Part shown: piece by piece, positions 48,301 to 56,852 of the stretch
Position numbering within the stretch: position 1 is the stretch's first letter
Layout of the letters: each line of letters starts with the position of its first letter
NCBI GenBank assembly: GCA_964017195.1
Contig: OZ024895.1
Coordinates: forward strand, 27,197,875 to 27,261,874
Length of the DNA: 64,000 nucleotides
Reading direction: 5' to 3'
From: Siderastrea radians
Taxonomy: Eukaryota > Cnidaria > Anthozoa > Scleractinia > Rhizangiidae
Translations under genes and position numbers: made by a program
The notes under the pieces: model-generated
What the model was told of the DNA's origin: nothing
Database searches by the model: none
The model's input: only the letters and a program-made list of their open reading frames with translations

Positions 48301-50265
48301 GTTTTGCGCGCGATTTAGCGTTTGTGGTTTCTTACTTCTGGAGGGAAGGACTCGAAATTGAAACATTGTTTCCCAGGAAAAGGCGTTTGTTTCACTTACG
48401 AGGCTTACGGTTCATTTTTAATCCGCAGGTTTCTTGCGTAATACTGGTAATAAAACCGAAATATACGAGAAAATATATTGGTATCACAAGCCCCAAGCAC
48501 CTTGTTTGCTGGCACGCACTGCACCTGGGCCCGGTTTTTTAAATACCGATTAACGCGAACCCTGCTATGATATAAAAATGAATTCTCAATTGCCGCCAAT
48601 CCTGGGTTAGCGTAACCTAGCTTTGAACAACCGGGCCCTGGATGATAAGATTGTTCGATTCTGATTTGTTTTGTGAGAATTTTAAAGATGATACATCAGA
48701 ACCGGCTCTTTGACATTGCCGGGAGTTAAGCCGGCGTCCAGCCAGGCTGCTGTTCAATTCTTGTATTTTTGTTACTTGAAAGATTTCCTTGTGATTATAT
48801 TTTGAGGAGAATTTAGTAGGTGACTGGTCACTGTTGGATTGAAAAGGCAAACACTAAAGTTGGAAGAAAACCTTACTATTGTTGGAATTATTCTCCAGGT
48901 TTGGACAAGATTGAATTCCTTCAGCAACACGAAAACGAAGAAATCTACAAACTTGCTTTTGGAATAATCGATCAGTACTTCTCTAATGAGGTATGTTTTA
49001 CAGTGCATACCAAAAGACAAACTTCTTATCCAGAGAATGCCCATTGATTTTATAACCCCAGTCACTGCTTGTAAGTCTATCAACTAGTACTACTACTGTA
49101 TTTACATGGCGTACAGGAAAACTCGTCTCTACCGATCTGGTTGGTCTATTAATAAGGTTATTTTTAGATTGCAAGGCGTGTCTCATTAAGAAACCCTTTG
49201 TCTTTTCCCTTGTTGAATTACTGAAGTCTTGTCAATAGTTTTGTGTGTATAGCTGGTAACACCAGCCTCAAACTAACACTTTACTTTCTTCATACTGTCG
49301 GTTCCATTGCTGGTACTTTTACCTTTGTTCTCTTGACATATCCTGTCACTTTCTTGCCGTTAACGTGTGTCTCTGCCCCAGGAACCGCGTGGGTTCGATA
49401 AGAAGTTTTGTCTAACACGCTTGTTGTCTCGCATCAACCCAAGCGTTAAGGCATTGCCCAAGAAATTATTGCCTTGGTGTTTGAATTATCTTTAACTTAA
49501 CCATGCGTTTGATACCGTTCTGTAAAGGCCTGTTTTCCTGACTGCTACAGCAGCCCATGTAGGATTTACATGCATTCGATTTCAAGATTCCTTAGCACTC
49601 TTGTTATGAAAAAAAAAACCCGGAAAGCCACGTTTTTTAAGGGTCGGTGGTGCTGGTGGAGGGTGTCAATATCTCCACTGCTGTGTCCTTGGTTCAGTGA
49701 AGCATTTTTCCGCTACTGACCCAGGTTTTTACGCTTGACAGACCAATCTCAGGGTAGAAAAATGTAGAGCTATCTCGTAAGATTTAATTTGTTTAGTAGC
49801 GTGTGTTCTTTACTCGTCTGGTCTTGTATTGTACTATGACTTCCTTGTCGAGTCATTCATGGCTTGCATGGCAGCTCGCCACTTATGCATAACCAATGGT
49901 AACACTTGTTTATCTCCTTGTGTAAACTGTCAACCGTGAACAATACCTCTCCTGTGACTAGCAGTCACGGTGTTTAAGCCGCTGGCATGCTGTATCTTCC
50001 GTTTTTTGTGTGCTCCACATTTCTTTGTTAGTGTAGGGGAAACACCTTTGCACGTTTTTACACCGTTGATTTCAAAACAGAAAACCTCAGTCAGTCGTTG
50101 CTCGTTTAACACTTGCTACAATGGTTTGTGGTTATTTAGTTATTGCTATTTGTATTTGTTCAGGCTGACAACGGCGAAGAAGAGCTGGCCCCACAAGAGG
50201 TGGACGGACAGTTTGCCTTTCAAGCCAAAGACAACCTCCCTCCTGGTGGCTTCAAATTTTGTTGA
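23605..50265 (+). CDS. KPNA4: Importin subunit alpha, KPNA3/KPNA4 class, 24 exons
   Basis: Nuclear-import adaptor that binds classical NLS cargo and importin beta. Exons: 23605-23667, 27642-27686, 28022-28099, 30154-30180, 30510-30562, 31402-31449, 34709-34756, 35219-35304, 35488-35574, 36455-36537, 37135-37221, 38790-38834, 38914-38976, 40938-41006, 42443-42499, 42581-42652, 43319-43372, 43773-43823, 44198-44269, 44628-44696, 45156-45197, 48129-48180, 48899-48990, 50164-50265. All have GT/AG borders and matching phases, giving 514 residues (vertebrate KPNA4 is about 520). The basic importin-beta-binding domain is residues 1-60 ([14 protein letters not shown]). Ten armadillo repeats follow, with the NLS-binding Trp/Asn pairs visible as [33 protein letters not shown] and [10 protein letters not shown]; the central repeat has WALSYLTD, as in KPNA4. 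An acidic segment (NGEEE) near the C-terminus fits CAS/Nup50 binding. KPNA3 versus KPNA4 cannot be decided; the gene probably predates that split. Confidence 0.96.
26085..26365 (+). pseudogene. RecQ-like superfamily 2 helicase fragment
   Basis: A frame includes a Q-motif-like FKVKQ segment followed by a Walker A motif in [17 protein letters not shown], as in RecQ-type helicases (motifs 0 and I only). No motif Ia-VI follows; the frame runs into sequence similar to the intronic part of the minus-strand gene and stops. The first 50 bases duplicate, in the opposite orientation, the end of exon 1 of the minus-strand zinc-finger relic (around 26985-27025). So it is a captured or rearranged fragment and not a functional helicase. 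Confidence 0.7.
26465..27359 (-). pseudogene. Transposon-borne CxxC zinc-finger protein gene, frameshifted
   Basis: Exon 1 (26908-27359) starts [12 protein letters not shown] and carries CCRLCG ... [10 protein letters not shown], two CxxC pairs about 50 residues apart, similar in layout to a ZAD/THAP-like zinc-binding module. Its frame is broken at 26985-26987, where three T occur; the homologous plus-strand copy has four A at 26123-26126. Shifting by one base restores an acidic reading through to a GT donor at 26907. Two further exons with good borders follow: 26708-26773 (22 codons) and 26465-26533 (23 codons). These two and their introns are tandem duplicates of each other. No stop is reached cleanly after the third exon, so the 3' end is lost. 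The function is unknown; a DNA-binding role for the host transposon is a guess. Confidence 0.6.
28115..29124. mobile_element. 1-kb element with GTATT...TTTACTC ends, importin intron 3
   Basis: The left end (GGTATTGTATTTACTCGAGT...) and the right end (...TTGAGTAAATAGGGTATAC) are imperfect inverted repeats of about 28 bp. Subterminal motifs of the type GCGCTTATTCGAGG occur repeatedly near the left side and at 28435-28460, and once near the right end. There is no recognisable open frame. The element starts 15 bases after the donor of importin exon 3. Confidence 0.65.
30797..30923. mobile_element. Foldback mini-element, importin intron 5
   Basis: Arms of about 45 bp (30797-30841 and 30879-30923, TACTCTGGTAACACACAGAG... 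and its imperfect complement with GACATCCTCTGTG) surround a short loop. It is probably a MITE; no target duplication was identified. Confidence 0.6.
31919..32082. mobile_element. MITE with TAGCCTGTTCCAGGCT ends, importin intron 6
   Basis: 16-bp terminal inverted repeats (one mismatch) bound a GC-rich interior that contains a central palindrome around GAGACTAGTCTC. The target duplication is imperfect (ATCAATAAA-like on the left, ATCAGAAA-like on the right). Confidence 0.7.
32241..33240 (+). pseudogene. Penelope-like retroelement relic (N-terminal and reverse-transcriptase parts)
   Basis: Plus-strand fragments in different frames recall Penelope-like polyproteins: a coiled-coil N-terminal piece ([18 protein letters not shown], 32360-32415), then NITPDEEF (about 32475), then after a gap [15 protein letters not shown] and [19 protein letters not shown] (32840-32950), and [11 protein letters not shown] ... 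[13 protein letters not shown] (32975-33090). Several frameshifts and stops separate them, and the catalytic reverse-transcriptase core is missing. It sits between two copies of a CAGCCGGC-containing host sequence (about 31780 and 33345) in importin intron 6. Confidence 0.65.
34266..34505. mobile_element. Inverted-repeat element, importin intron 6
   Basis: The left part (34290-34350, including CTTGGTCAGCAGGTGGTTGC) and the right part (34440-34500) are imperfect reverse complements over about 55 bp. There is no coding potential. Confidence 0.6.
37928..38343. mobile_element. Inverted-repeat element, CCCAGGG/TATATTAnTGAC family, importin intron 11
   Basis: The left end (ATCCCAGGGACAGTACTCAG...) and the right end (...CTGAGTGCCACCCTGGGAT) form about 50-bp inverted repeats that include a GGTATATTAnTGAnnGnGAGGTGCAAA block. 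The same block occurs at 5569-5597 and 7271-7299. The interior contains repeated CCCAAAAAAGTCC words. It is non-coding. Confidence 0.7.
42300..42371. repeat. (ATT)n microsatellite, importin intron 14
   Basis: A pure run of about 24 ATT units some 70 bases before importin exon 15. Confidence 0.95.
44025..44141. repeat. 39-bp tandem repeat, three copies, importin intron 18
   Basis: The unit begins AAACTTTTTCTGCTTTGTGG. Because 39 is a multiple of three, all frames stay open, producing spurious repeated peptides on both strands. It ends about 55 bases before exon 19. Confidence 0.9.
45574..45620 (-). ncRNA. Hammerhead ribozyme motif 1
   Basis: Read on the minus strand: stem I TTGACT, core CTGATGA (45608-45614), stem II closed by GAC/GTC pairs with a 13-nt loop, core GAAA (45584-45587), stem III reduced to CG, cleavage-site UC, then AGTCAA closing stem I with six perfect pairs. 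All invariant core bases are present. A minimal two-base stem III is typical of hammerheads of Penelope-like elements, which are thought to act as dimers. It lies downstream, in the sense direction, of the GIY-YIG relic at 45829-46230. Confidence 0.75.
45829..46230 (-). pseudogene. Penelope-like element relic: GIY-YIG endonuclease domain
   Basis: The minus-strand frame reads through [19 protein letters not shown], a Cys-rich linker (KCCDC), the GIY-YIG motif variant [19 protein letters not shown] and a downstream H..T.H.IDWDSAE segment, ending at a stop at 45829-45831. This is the C-terminal endonuclease of Penelope-like retroelements. Two in-frame stops interrupt it (TAG just before KIKCCDC, TAA at about 45946), so it is dead. 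Inverted copies of a non-coding terminal repeat lie on both sides (45516-45632, and 46261-46370 plus 46450-46490), each with a hammerhead motif. It lies in importin intron 21. Confidence 0.8.
46280..46326 (+). ncRNA. Hammerhead ribozyme motif 2
   Basis: This is the plus-strand inverted partner of motif 1: stem I TTGACT/AGTCAA (46280-46285 and 46321-46326), CTGATGA (46286-46292), GAAA (46313-46316), CG stem III, UC. The sequence differs from motif 1 only in the stem II loop (GGTT versus GGCT). It lies antisense to and upstream of the GIY-YIG relic, in an inverted terminal repeat. Confidence 0.75.
46573..46617 (-). ncRNA. Hammerhead ribozyme motif 3
   Basis: Minus strand: stem I ATCGC/GCGAT (5 perfect pairs), CTGATGA (46606-46612), stem II GACT/AGTC extended by GCA/TGC with a one-base bulge and a GTAT loop, GAAA (46582-46585), CG, UC. 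Its stem II is stronger than in motifs 1 and 2 and its stem I sequence is different, so it belongs to a different element. It lies just downstream, in the sense direction, of the relic at 46665-46955. Confidence 0.78.
46665..46955 (-). pseudogene. Second Penelope-like relic: end of the GIY-YIG domain
   Basis: The frame contains [34 protein letters not shown] and [10 protein letters not shown], the conserved C-terminal part of the Penelope GIY-YIG endonuclease (H..N.GH, RR.KEA.HI, NRD.G). The N-terminal half is missing. It is flanked by inverted copies (about 46517-46563 and 46934-46983) of a stretch containing TTCGTTTGTCTCACGATGGA. It is a different element from 45829-46230, as the sequence and the adjacent hammerhead differ. 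Confidence 0.75.
46997..47042. repeat. (TTTG)n microsatellite
   Basis: About eleven GTTT units in importin intron 21, next to the second Penelope-like relic. Confidence 0.95.
47188..47541. repeat. 177-bp tandem duplication, importin intron 21
   Basis: Two copies (from 47188 and from 47365), beginning TCTTCATCGCTAGATG, differ at perhaps 20-25 percent of positions. Each includes a GATCGATTGATCGATCGATC-type palindromic run (47270-47286 and 47451-47485). Confidence 0.8.
48524..48641. mobile_element. MITE with CCTGGGCCCGGTT ends, importin intron 22
   Basis: Imperfect inverted repeats of about 33 bp (CCTGGGCCCGGTTTTTTAAA versus CCAGGGCCCGGTTGTTCAAA) bound a 50-bp AT-rich interior. It is non-coding. 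Confidence 0.7.
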
Positions 50266-50324
50266 AAATTGGAGCTAATTTGCTATCGAGACAAACTGAC
50301 CGAGACTTGAATAACTCAGTAGCG

Positions 50325-50440
50325 TGCGTGCGAGCGAGCGAGAGAGCGAGCGAGCGCCCGAGTGTGAGAGAGAACCTAACGCGTTACCGAAAGCGTAATG
50401 GAAGATCAAAGCAATGAACGAGCGAGTGAGCGAGCGAGTG
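50325..50440. repeat. GAGC/GAGT-rich simple sequence in the importin 3'UTR
   Basis: Runs of GAGC, GAGA and GAGT units start 60 bases after the importin stop codon, so they lie in the mRNA 3'UTR. They are imperfect and interrupted. Confidence 0.8.
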
Positions 50441-51653
50441 TGTCAAGTAACAGACTCAATACTACACGTCGCTTATTCTTATGTCCTGCCCCCCCGACAA
50501 CATGATTGACAAGCCATGGCACCGCTTGGCCAAAGTAACGTGGCTCTTAATTAAAAGTGGTTTTAATTTTGTTGGAACATGGAAAAGAGCTGCAGAGCAG
50601 AACTCGCCTAGCGACACTTCATGTCCGGCTGGAATGCTGCAATGGCCCGGCCGGCGTGGCTTTGATCCTTTAGTGTTGTTGAAAAGACATTCTCAGTTGC
50701 ACTTTACCAGGTGCAGTAGCTGATACACCTCAGCGATTTTAAAAAAAATTACGTTGGATGTGATTTGTGTGCATCTTACGGCTCATGGGCTAACTGTTTC
50801 ACTAAGACTGATTACCGTAGGTTAAGAAAGGAATTTATTTTTATCTCATGGAACCTGCAAGTAATGTACTAAGCAACTAGGATAAATATTGAACCGCTTT
50901 CGTTTTTAAAAAGAGCTGCAGTAAATTTTTGTCTTTTTTGTTAATGGGATTTGCAATAGAGATATTTGCTTCATTCTTTAGTTTGCAGTACTTTGCTGTA
51001 GTATATCATGTAACTTTTCCCGTTTTAGAGACCGTCATTCCCGGCGTAATTTTATCGCCTTCTTATGCACTAGAATTTTGTTTTGAAAGTCTGATCTGGA
51101 AACAATGTATCAAATTGTAAACTAGCGAATTTTATCAGTAAATCTTAACCTTTCCCCATATGTTTAGTGTGTTTATTTATTTGTCTCGTGTTATCAAAAG
51201 ACTCCTTTTTTTCGAACAATAGGCGGCCATCACAAGCCCTTTTCATGTGTCTGTAGCGGATATTGAAAAACTCACAAGTGAAGTGTTTGTTTGGAGGTCG
51301 TTTTTCACACTTGAGTGAAGACAAACATTGCGCCAACTTTGCTGTGAAAAAGAATAACAGTCTAAACCCTTAACAACGAAACAAAATTACCTTGGGTTCC
51401 TTTCTCCTCGTTGCACACGGCTGCGAGATGTTAGAGTAATTTAAAGTAAAAATGAAGGGGGCGTAATTTTTAGTTCACACTGTTCCTAACAAGATTAAGT
51501 AATCACCACCCTTACTGAGCTACTTATCAATTCATTCCTGTCGCTTGAAATTTTCGCCGACTTGACAGAAGTCTTCATTTGCATTGAGCTCTTGTGGTTA
51601 TTATAACCTCGTCAATTTACGTACATTTAGCGATAATGGGTGATTATTTTTGC

Positions 51654-51659
51654 AATAAA
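51654..51659 (+). terminator. Candidate polyadenylation signal of importin alpha
   Basis: AATAAA about 1.39 kb after the importin stop codon. Variant hexamers closer to the stop may be used instead. Confidence 0.4.
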
Positions 51660-52257
51660 AGACTTTTCAGTTCCTTTCATGAGGAAAAAAGTTTTGTACA
51701 ATGTTTTATTAATAATCTCGATGAATTTTCCGCGAACACTTGGTTTGACAAAATATAGTTATTACATTATCACTGTTGATTCCGATCCTTTCACACAATT
51801 ACGCTATTAATATTCACTGGCACATTGTTCATATGTTTGCTTGGTCCTTCTTGTTTATGCTCTCAGGAACAACAAACTAATTGCTGAAAAAGCACTCGTG
51901 CAAATCTTTGCATGGGACTTGAACATTTTACCGCGATGATAACGCCACTTCTTCGAACGGCATATCTAACGAAGTCGCGATCGCGGGACAGTGCAACTAG
52001 GAAATGCTTTGCTTTGTGGTTTCAATGATTTTGTGGGCTTATTAGTTTAATTAAATTGGAATGAGTTGGTGTTAAAAAGACATTTTATTATTATGATAAT
52101 CACGCATGCCGCGCTTAAAATTGTGGCAGTGAGTAAACAAGTAATAACACCTATGTGATAATGTGTAATTCCCGTCAGCGGCACGCCTCTAACGCTTCAA
52201 TAGCCACGCCATACGATTGGCTACTTGTCAAGGTTGTATCGACTCAAGATAAACGGT

Positions 52258-52299
52258 ATTAATTAATTAATTACGGGGACAAATGGTGATTAATTAACC
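52258..52299. promoter_or_regulatory. Cluster of homeodomain-type TAAT sites upstream of Arx
   Basis: ATTAATTAATTAATTA (52258-52273) and, 15 bases on, GATTAATTAAC (52289-52299), each holding overlapping palindromic TAATTA cores. Paired-class homeodomains bind TAATTA or paired TAAT half-sites (family knowledge). The location is about 760 bases before the Arx start codon. Autoregulation is a hypothesis. Confidence 0.4.
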
Positions 52300-53062
52300 C
52301 AATCAAAACGTTGAGAAGGGTGCAAGTTTTCAATATTCCCTTCTTACCGGCTCATTGTTCTGGGCAGCTGCCGATATCAGCTGTTAAACCTATTTACAGT
52401 TGAATGTGGTTTTAATTTATACTTATTGGAACAGAATATTTGAAGATTACTCTTCAAAGCGTGCGATAGAATTCATAACACATTTTCTCACTGGTAAATA
52501 TTACTACGGCAGAAGACAAGTTAGCAAACTGTTGTCAGTGTGGATAAGACGGACACCTTTACTCTGATCTTGACCCCGTGAATGACTCGTAGTCAGAAGA
52601 AAAGGCTCGCTGGCGTATCTTCAACAATCGTTAAGTGGTTTGTGAGAGGACATATCTTCAACAGTGGTGAGTCAACACGCTTACTTCACACACTTAACCT
52701 TGTACTACGCTCCATCAGTTGACTCTAAACACATGCTTTCTTGTCTTGTTAGCGATAAAACAGAGCCAAATGAGAAATAGTTTTTTGGTACTCGGCCTAA
52801 TGAGGAATCTGTCATTTTCACGCTGTTGTCGGCTATTTGACCAAATGAGATTAAACTAATTGCAAATGTAAAGAATATGCGCCGAGTATCATGACGTCCC
52901 CTAATGAACTTTCGTAGTTTTATTAATTTTATTATCAGTTAAGTATTTCATTGGTTTTGCACCAATAGAATTTCACGTGTGGTCGGTCGGTGTACAGGGT
53001 TTTATTAAAACCCTTGCAGTTCTTGGCAGATTTCATTCACGGAAACTCAGCACGCACGGAAC

Positions 53063-55172
53063 ATGTCTACTGCCCGGTCAATACCTTCCTCTTACACCAT
53101 TGATGGACTGCTAGGACTCAACCGAGACGATGAACACAAACAACGAACAAAACCTGAGCAAGAACAGGCACCGGGTCATAGCACAGACAAGACTGCGCGA
53201 GGTACCGTGAAGTTTACTGTGTTAGCGCTTAAGTGCCTTAAAACTCCTCAGCTATTTTACATATCACAAAAAAGCTGGGAAGTGAACAGGGCGGACAGCG
53301 CATTTTCAGATGCCAAAATGTTATTTTTGCTGCTGGTGGTGCCTTCCCCCTGTTAACCAAGGCGGGTTGTATATCAATATTTTGCCACTACAGTTATTGT
53401 TCTCTAAACTTGAAAAGCCTTTGTGTTCTAATTGGTACAAAGAGAGGTTCGAGCAAGCTTGAGGCGCCGAGAGTTTGGTCTGTCGAAAGGTGAAAATGAT
53501 TCACCCACTACGATTTCATTATGGTTTTGAAGATTACTTCTGATTGTCATACAAGCATTAAACACAAATCACCTTAATTTTATTAATCTAATATTCACTC
53601 TTTTCTCCTTGTTCTTAATAGTAGACCACAATCTATTTAGAAACTGTTTCTTCTCTCCTAGAGAACGTTTTGAGATCGAGTTTAACAAGTGTACAGTACA
53701 CAGCCGAAAATGAAGATGAAAAAGACAAAAGCGAAGACGATGATGGAGAAGACAGCAAATGTTCGCCAGGAAAACGAAAACAGCGGCGTTACCGGACCAC
53801 ATTCACAAGCTATCAGTTGGAAGAGCTCGAAAGAGCCTTCTCCAAAACTCACTACCCTGATGTTTTCACAAGAGAAGCATTGGCCATGAAAATTGATCTC
53901 ACTGAAGCGCGAGTTCAGGTAATAATATTCTTAGATGTACGTTGTGATATCACTGGAAACGTTTATGAGCTGATTTGCCCGGCGGGTAATTAAATAGTCC
54001 AATTTAGTTGCGGACGAAAACCTCTTTATTGGAAAAGATAAGAAGTGGAACAAATTATACTCCGCAAATGACAGGCATCTGGCGGTGATGGAAGATAAGC
54101 GACCGATCATAAAACTATTACTCCAAGGAAATTATTATCCACGCTAATATTGTACAGTACTTGAAAAGTGATTGCCTTTGGCAATTATCTTAATAATTGC
54201 TTTGATGGTTTTCAAAGTGTTAAAAGTTTTACGGCAGAGTTTTTTTTTTGCATGAAGAATCGCTGGCAGTAGAGTTGCGGCAGTGTTGTTTATAACGCGC
54301 CATTGAGGTGGTTTGTAGATTTATTGGTCTCTCGCTGAGAACGAATTAGTAGGAAAATGTATCTAAAACGCCGAAACAAAGTTAGCTTGCCTATATTAAA
54401 AGAATAAGTTTTGTTTTTACTTTAAAGGTAATAACTAAGTGCTTTTCTATATTGGCAATTTATTATGTTTCTCTCGCTTTCACGACAACGATTAACGATT
54501 ACAGGGTAGTTATGCAAAATTGATGTTTAAAATTCTACATGGTTTGTTATGAGAAACAAGAAAAACATCTACAACACAAGTTGTAGTAAAGAAGTGGAAA
54601 ACTTTTCCTTGATCTTGCATTCCCTTTACTTTTCGTTATAAAGGAGATAATTTCCTTTTAAATTTTCCATGCAGGTTTGGTTTCAGAACAGAAGAGCCAA
54701 GTGGAGAAAGCGCGAGAAGGCTCAGGGAGTACGTTTACACGCTCCACTCGGTTTAAACAATGCTTTAGTACCGCCACCCCTGTCGGCTTACACTTCAGAG
54801 CTGAGCAACAGCAAGACACTTGATCATGAGTGGGATGGCTTTGCCCCGACACTGCCGCAGCCTTCCTTTCCAGCCCTCCGTCTTCCCTTACACCCCACAT
54901 GCCCGGCAGGAAGCATGGCCCACTTTTATTCACCTCATTACGCTCACCAGTCAGATTACTACCCATCTGTACTGAGCGGATCACTTTTGGCTGCTGCACC
55001 TTCAGCTTACAAGGTACCAGTGTTTAAGTTCTCACCCGTCGCGTCTCGTGGTTCCCCTCCTCGAAGCGCCTCGCCGGTTGATTCTGATAGAAGAACGACA
55101 AGTATTGCGGCATTGAGGCTCCGAGCAAGAGAACATTCGACTTCGTTCAACTGCCTATCATATACTAACTAA
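53063..55172 (+). CDS. ARX: Arx/aristaless-type paired-class homeobox transcription factor
   Basis: Three exons (53063-53201, 53662-53918, 54675-55172) with GT/AG borders give 297 residues. An octapeptide/EH1-like motif YTIDGLLG (11-18, preceded by SS as in ARX) is a Groucho-type repressor-recruitment motif. An acidic stretch ([14 protein letters not shown]) precedes the homeodomain (about 87-146), which starts [20 protein letters not shown] and has Q50 in WFQNRR. The homeodomain is split by an intron between positions 46 and 47, a common site in paired-class genes. The OAR/aristaless motif [16 protein letters not shown] (about 275-290) lies near the C-terminus. There is no paired domain. The homeodomain flank and the motif set match ARX better than Rx or homeobrain. 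It is expected to act as a nuclear regulator of neural or other cell fates in cnidarian development (inferred). The first ATG in frame was used. Confidence 0.93.
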
Positions 55173-55487
55173 ACTGTTTTAGATTTCCGTCCCACACGAG
55201 TGCTTTACCATGAGAGAACGTTTACTTGAGAAAATCGGCGCCGCTTGTGAAACTATTCTTACAATATCAATTTTTAATTAGATTCTAAAAGAAAATTTTC
55301 GTTTGCTAAATTCCCTTTATTTCAAAGAGTAATATGTAGAGCGATATTTTCGCGCCCAAGGGTTCGCAATTTTTCGGTTTTGTTGTATCGAATTGTTCGT
55401 GAATAGCGTTGAATGTCTAGCAACTAAAGAGTTGCTAATTTGTTTGGGGTGCGTCTCAGCGCGAACTAACCACCCGGTCAATAATTT

Positions 55488-55493
55488 AATAAA
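55488..55493 (+). terminator. Candidate polyadenylation signal of the Arx-like gene
   Basis: AATAAA 316 bases after the stop codon; a second lies at 56053-56058. Confidence 0.45.
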
Positions 55494-56666
55494 CGGCTTT
55501 GTTTGCGTTAGTAGCACACGAATTCTTAACACGGGATCACAAAAATCACGCTGCGAAACCATCAACGATAGCTCAAGGACCACCGCTGTCGGCTGCTTTG
55601 TTCGCGTCAACAACAAAATATTACTTTACTAATAGGATAGCGGGAAGGGGTGCGATGCTGGAATTATCAAGGAATTAGTCGCATTAGACAATCTATCAAT
55701 GAGGTAATTGGTGAGCGCACTTGAAACGCCACGCTTGCCTTATTTGGAAGCTACACCGGCCGACACCTGCCACACGGACTGATGGGTAATTCACACGAAC
55801 TTGGCTCAGAATGGAGTATTTGGCGCGAGTTTTGCCAGAGTTCTAATGGGCGCACAAAGCATACTATCATTAAGTTATGACAACAGTCGAACCTTCTTTA
55901 TGAAAACAACAAATTTGAATAATTTAATTACGTCTTAAGCAAAACAGTGATATGTAATCAACGAGTTTTAATTACCGGAGTGAAATTCGATTAGCACTGC
56001 AGCTTGTGATTGGCTTGGGAAGGCTCTTCTTGTATAACTTGTTTCCTTTTCAAATAAATTGAACTTCCCCATAAAATTACTGAGTTATTAGTGCTTGCAT
56101 TGCGCCGGACTCAAAAAAGAAGTGAGTCAAGACGGCGTTCTTTTTGCTTGTTAAATGAGATTTACAAGGGATTATCGATTTGCTATCACTGCGTGTTTCG
56201 CAAACGAATAACCGTTGCCTTGCAACTGTTACAGTTGACAAGTGTGCTTTCTTTTAGTCTAATTGAAAAGAATGTTAATTCTATAAAAAAGTGATGCTAC
56301 CTTTTTCATCCAATTTTGTGGTTGCAGTTTGTCAGAAAAAGCTTTATCTCGCAATAAATTGTCGCTTTTACGTGATATGCGGTTACACGGTTTGAGGATT
56401 TGAGGAGCTTTAAACAACAGACGTAAAGTAGCCGTTCTAAATCCTTTTAATTAACGTGGCATGTCGTGTCATTCATTCAGCTGATATTATGTGAAATGTT
56501 ATTTTTAGGGGTAAGCTGCACTATCAGTTTCACTATTATAATTGTCGCGCATGTTTCGATCCATCCGAAAAAACATAGTCTACATGAATTGTGCAGCTGT
56601 TGTTTATGGCAATATACTTGCATAGTAAGTTATATTGCATTAAAACTATGTAGCGCATATAAATCG

Positions 56667-56852
56667 AGATATTCTTGATGTAAATTTGTGTGGTGCCTGT
56701 GTGCTAGAAGAAGAAAATGTTGGAAAAATAATTAACGACATTATTTCAGCCTCACTGATGAAAAGACAGCAGTCTCGAAACGTCTGATGATTTTTGCAAC
56801 ATTTTCTCCTTCTAGCGCACAGACACTACACATATTTACAACAAGAATATCT
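56667..56852. mobile_element. Inverted-repeat mini-element with hammerhead motif
   Basis: Arms of about 55 bp (56667-56722 and 56798-56852, AGATATTCTTGATGTAAATT... and its imperfect complement) enclose a 75-bp centre holding a plus-strand hammerhead-like motif (56752-56787). The layout is the same as in 7303-7461. Confidence 0.65.
56752..56787 (+). ncRNA. Hammerhead-like ribozyme motif in a mini-element
   Basis: Core CTGATGA (56755-56761), stem II AGAC/GTCT with AGCA loop, core GAAA (56777-56780), CG stem III, UC cleavage site, but stem I is only three pairs (TCA/TGA). Core bases are intact; activity would depend on tertiary contacts or dimerisation. Confidence 0.55.

Larger units (their letters stand above)
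50266..53062. other. Importin 3'UTR and Arx upstream region
   Basis: The first part is importin 3'UTR; a canonical AATAAA at 51654-51659 could end the transcript about 1.4 kb after the stop. From about 51500 to 53000 the sequence is AT-rich and unusually free of inverted-repeat elements for this window, which fits a cis-regulatory region of the downstream homeobox gene. It includes a cluster of TAAT-core sites (52258-52299). No coding region is supported. Confidence 0.5.

Noticed and set aside
48024..48542. 172-codon plus-strand frame overlapping importin exon 22
   Set aside because: Only 48129-48180 is the importin exon, with proper splice sites and in the reading frame used there; the rest is intron read-through.
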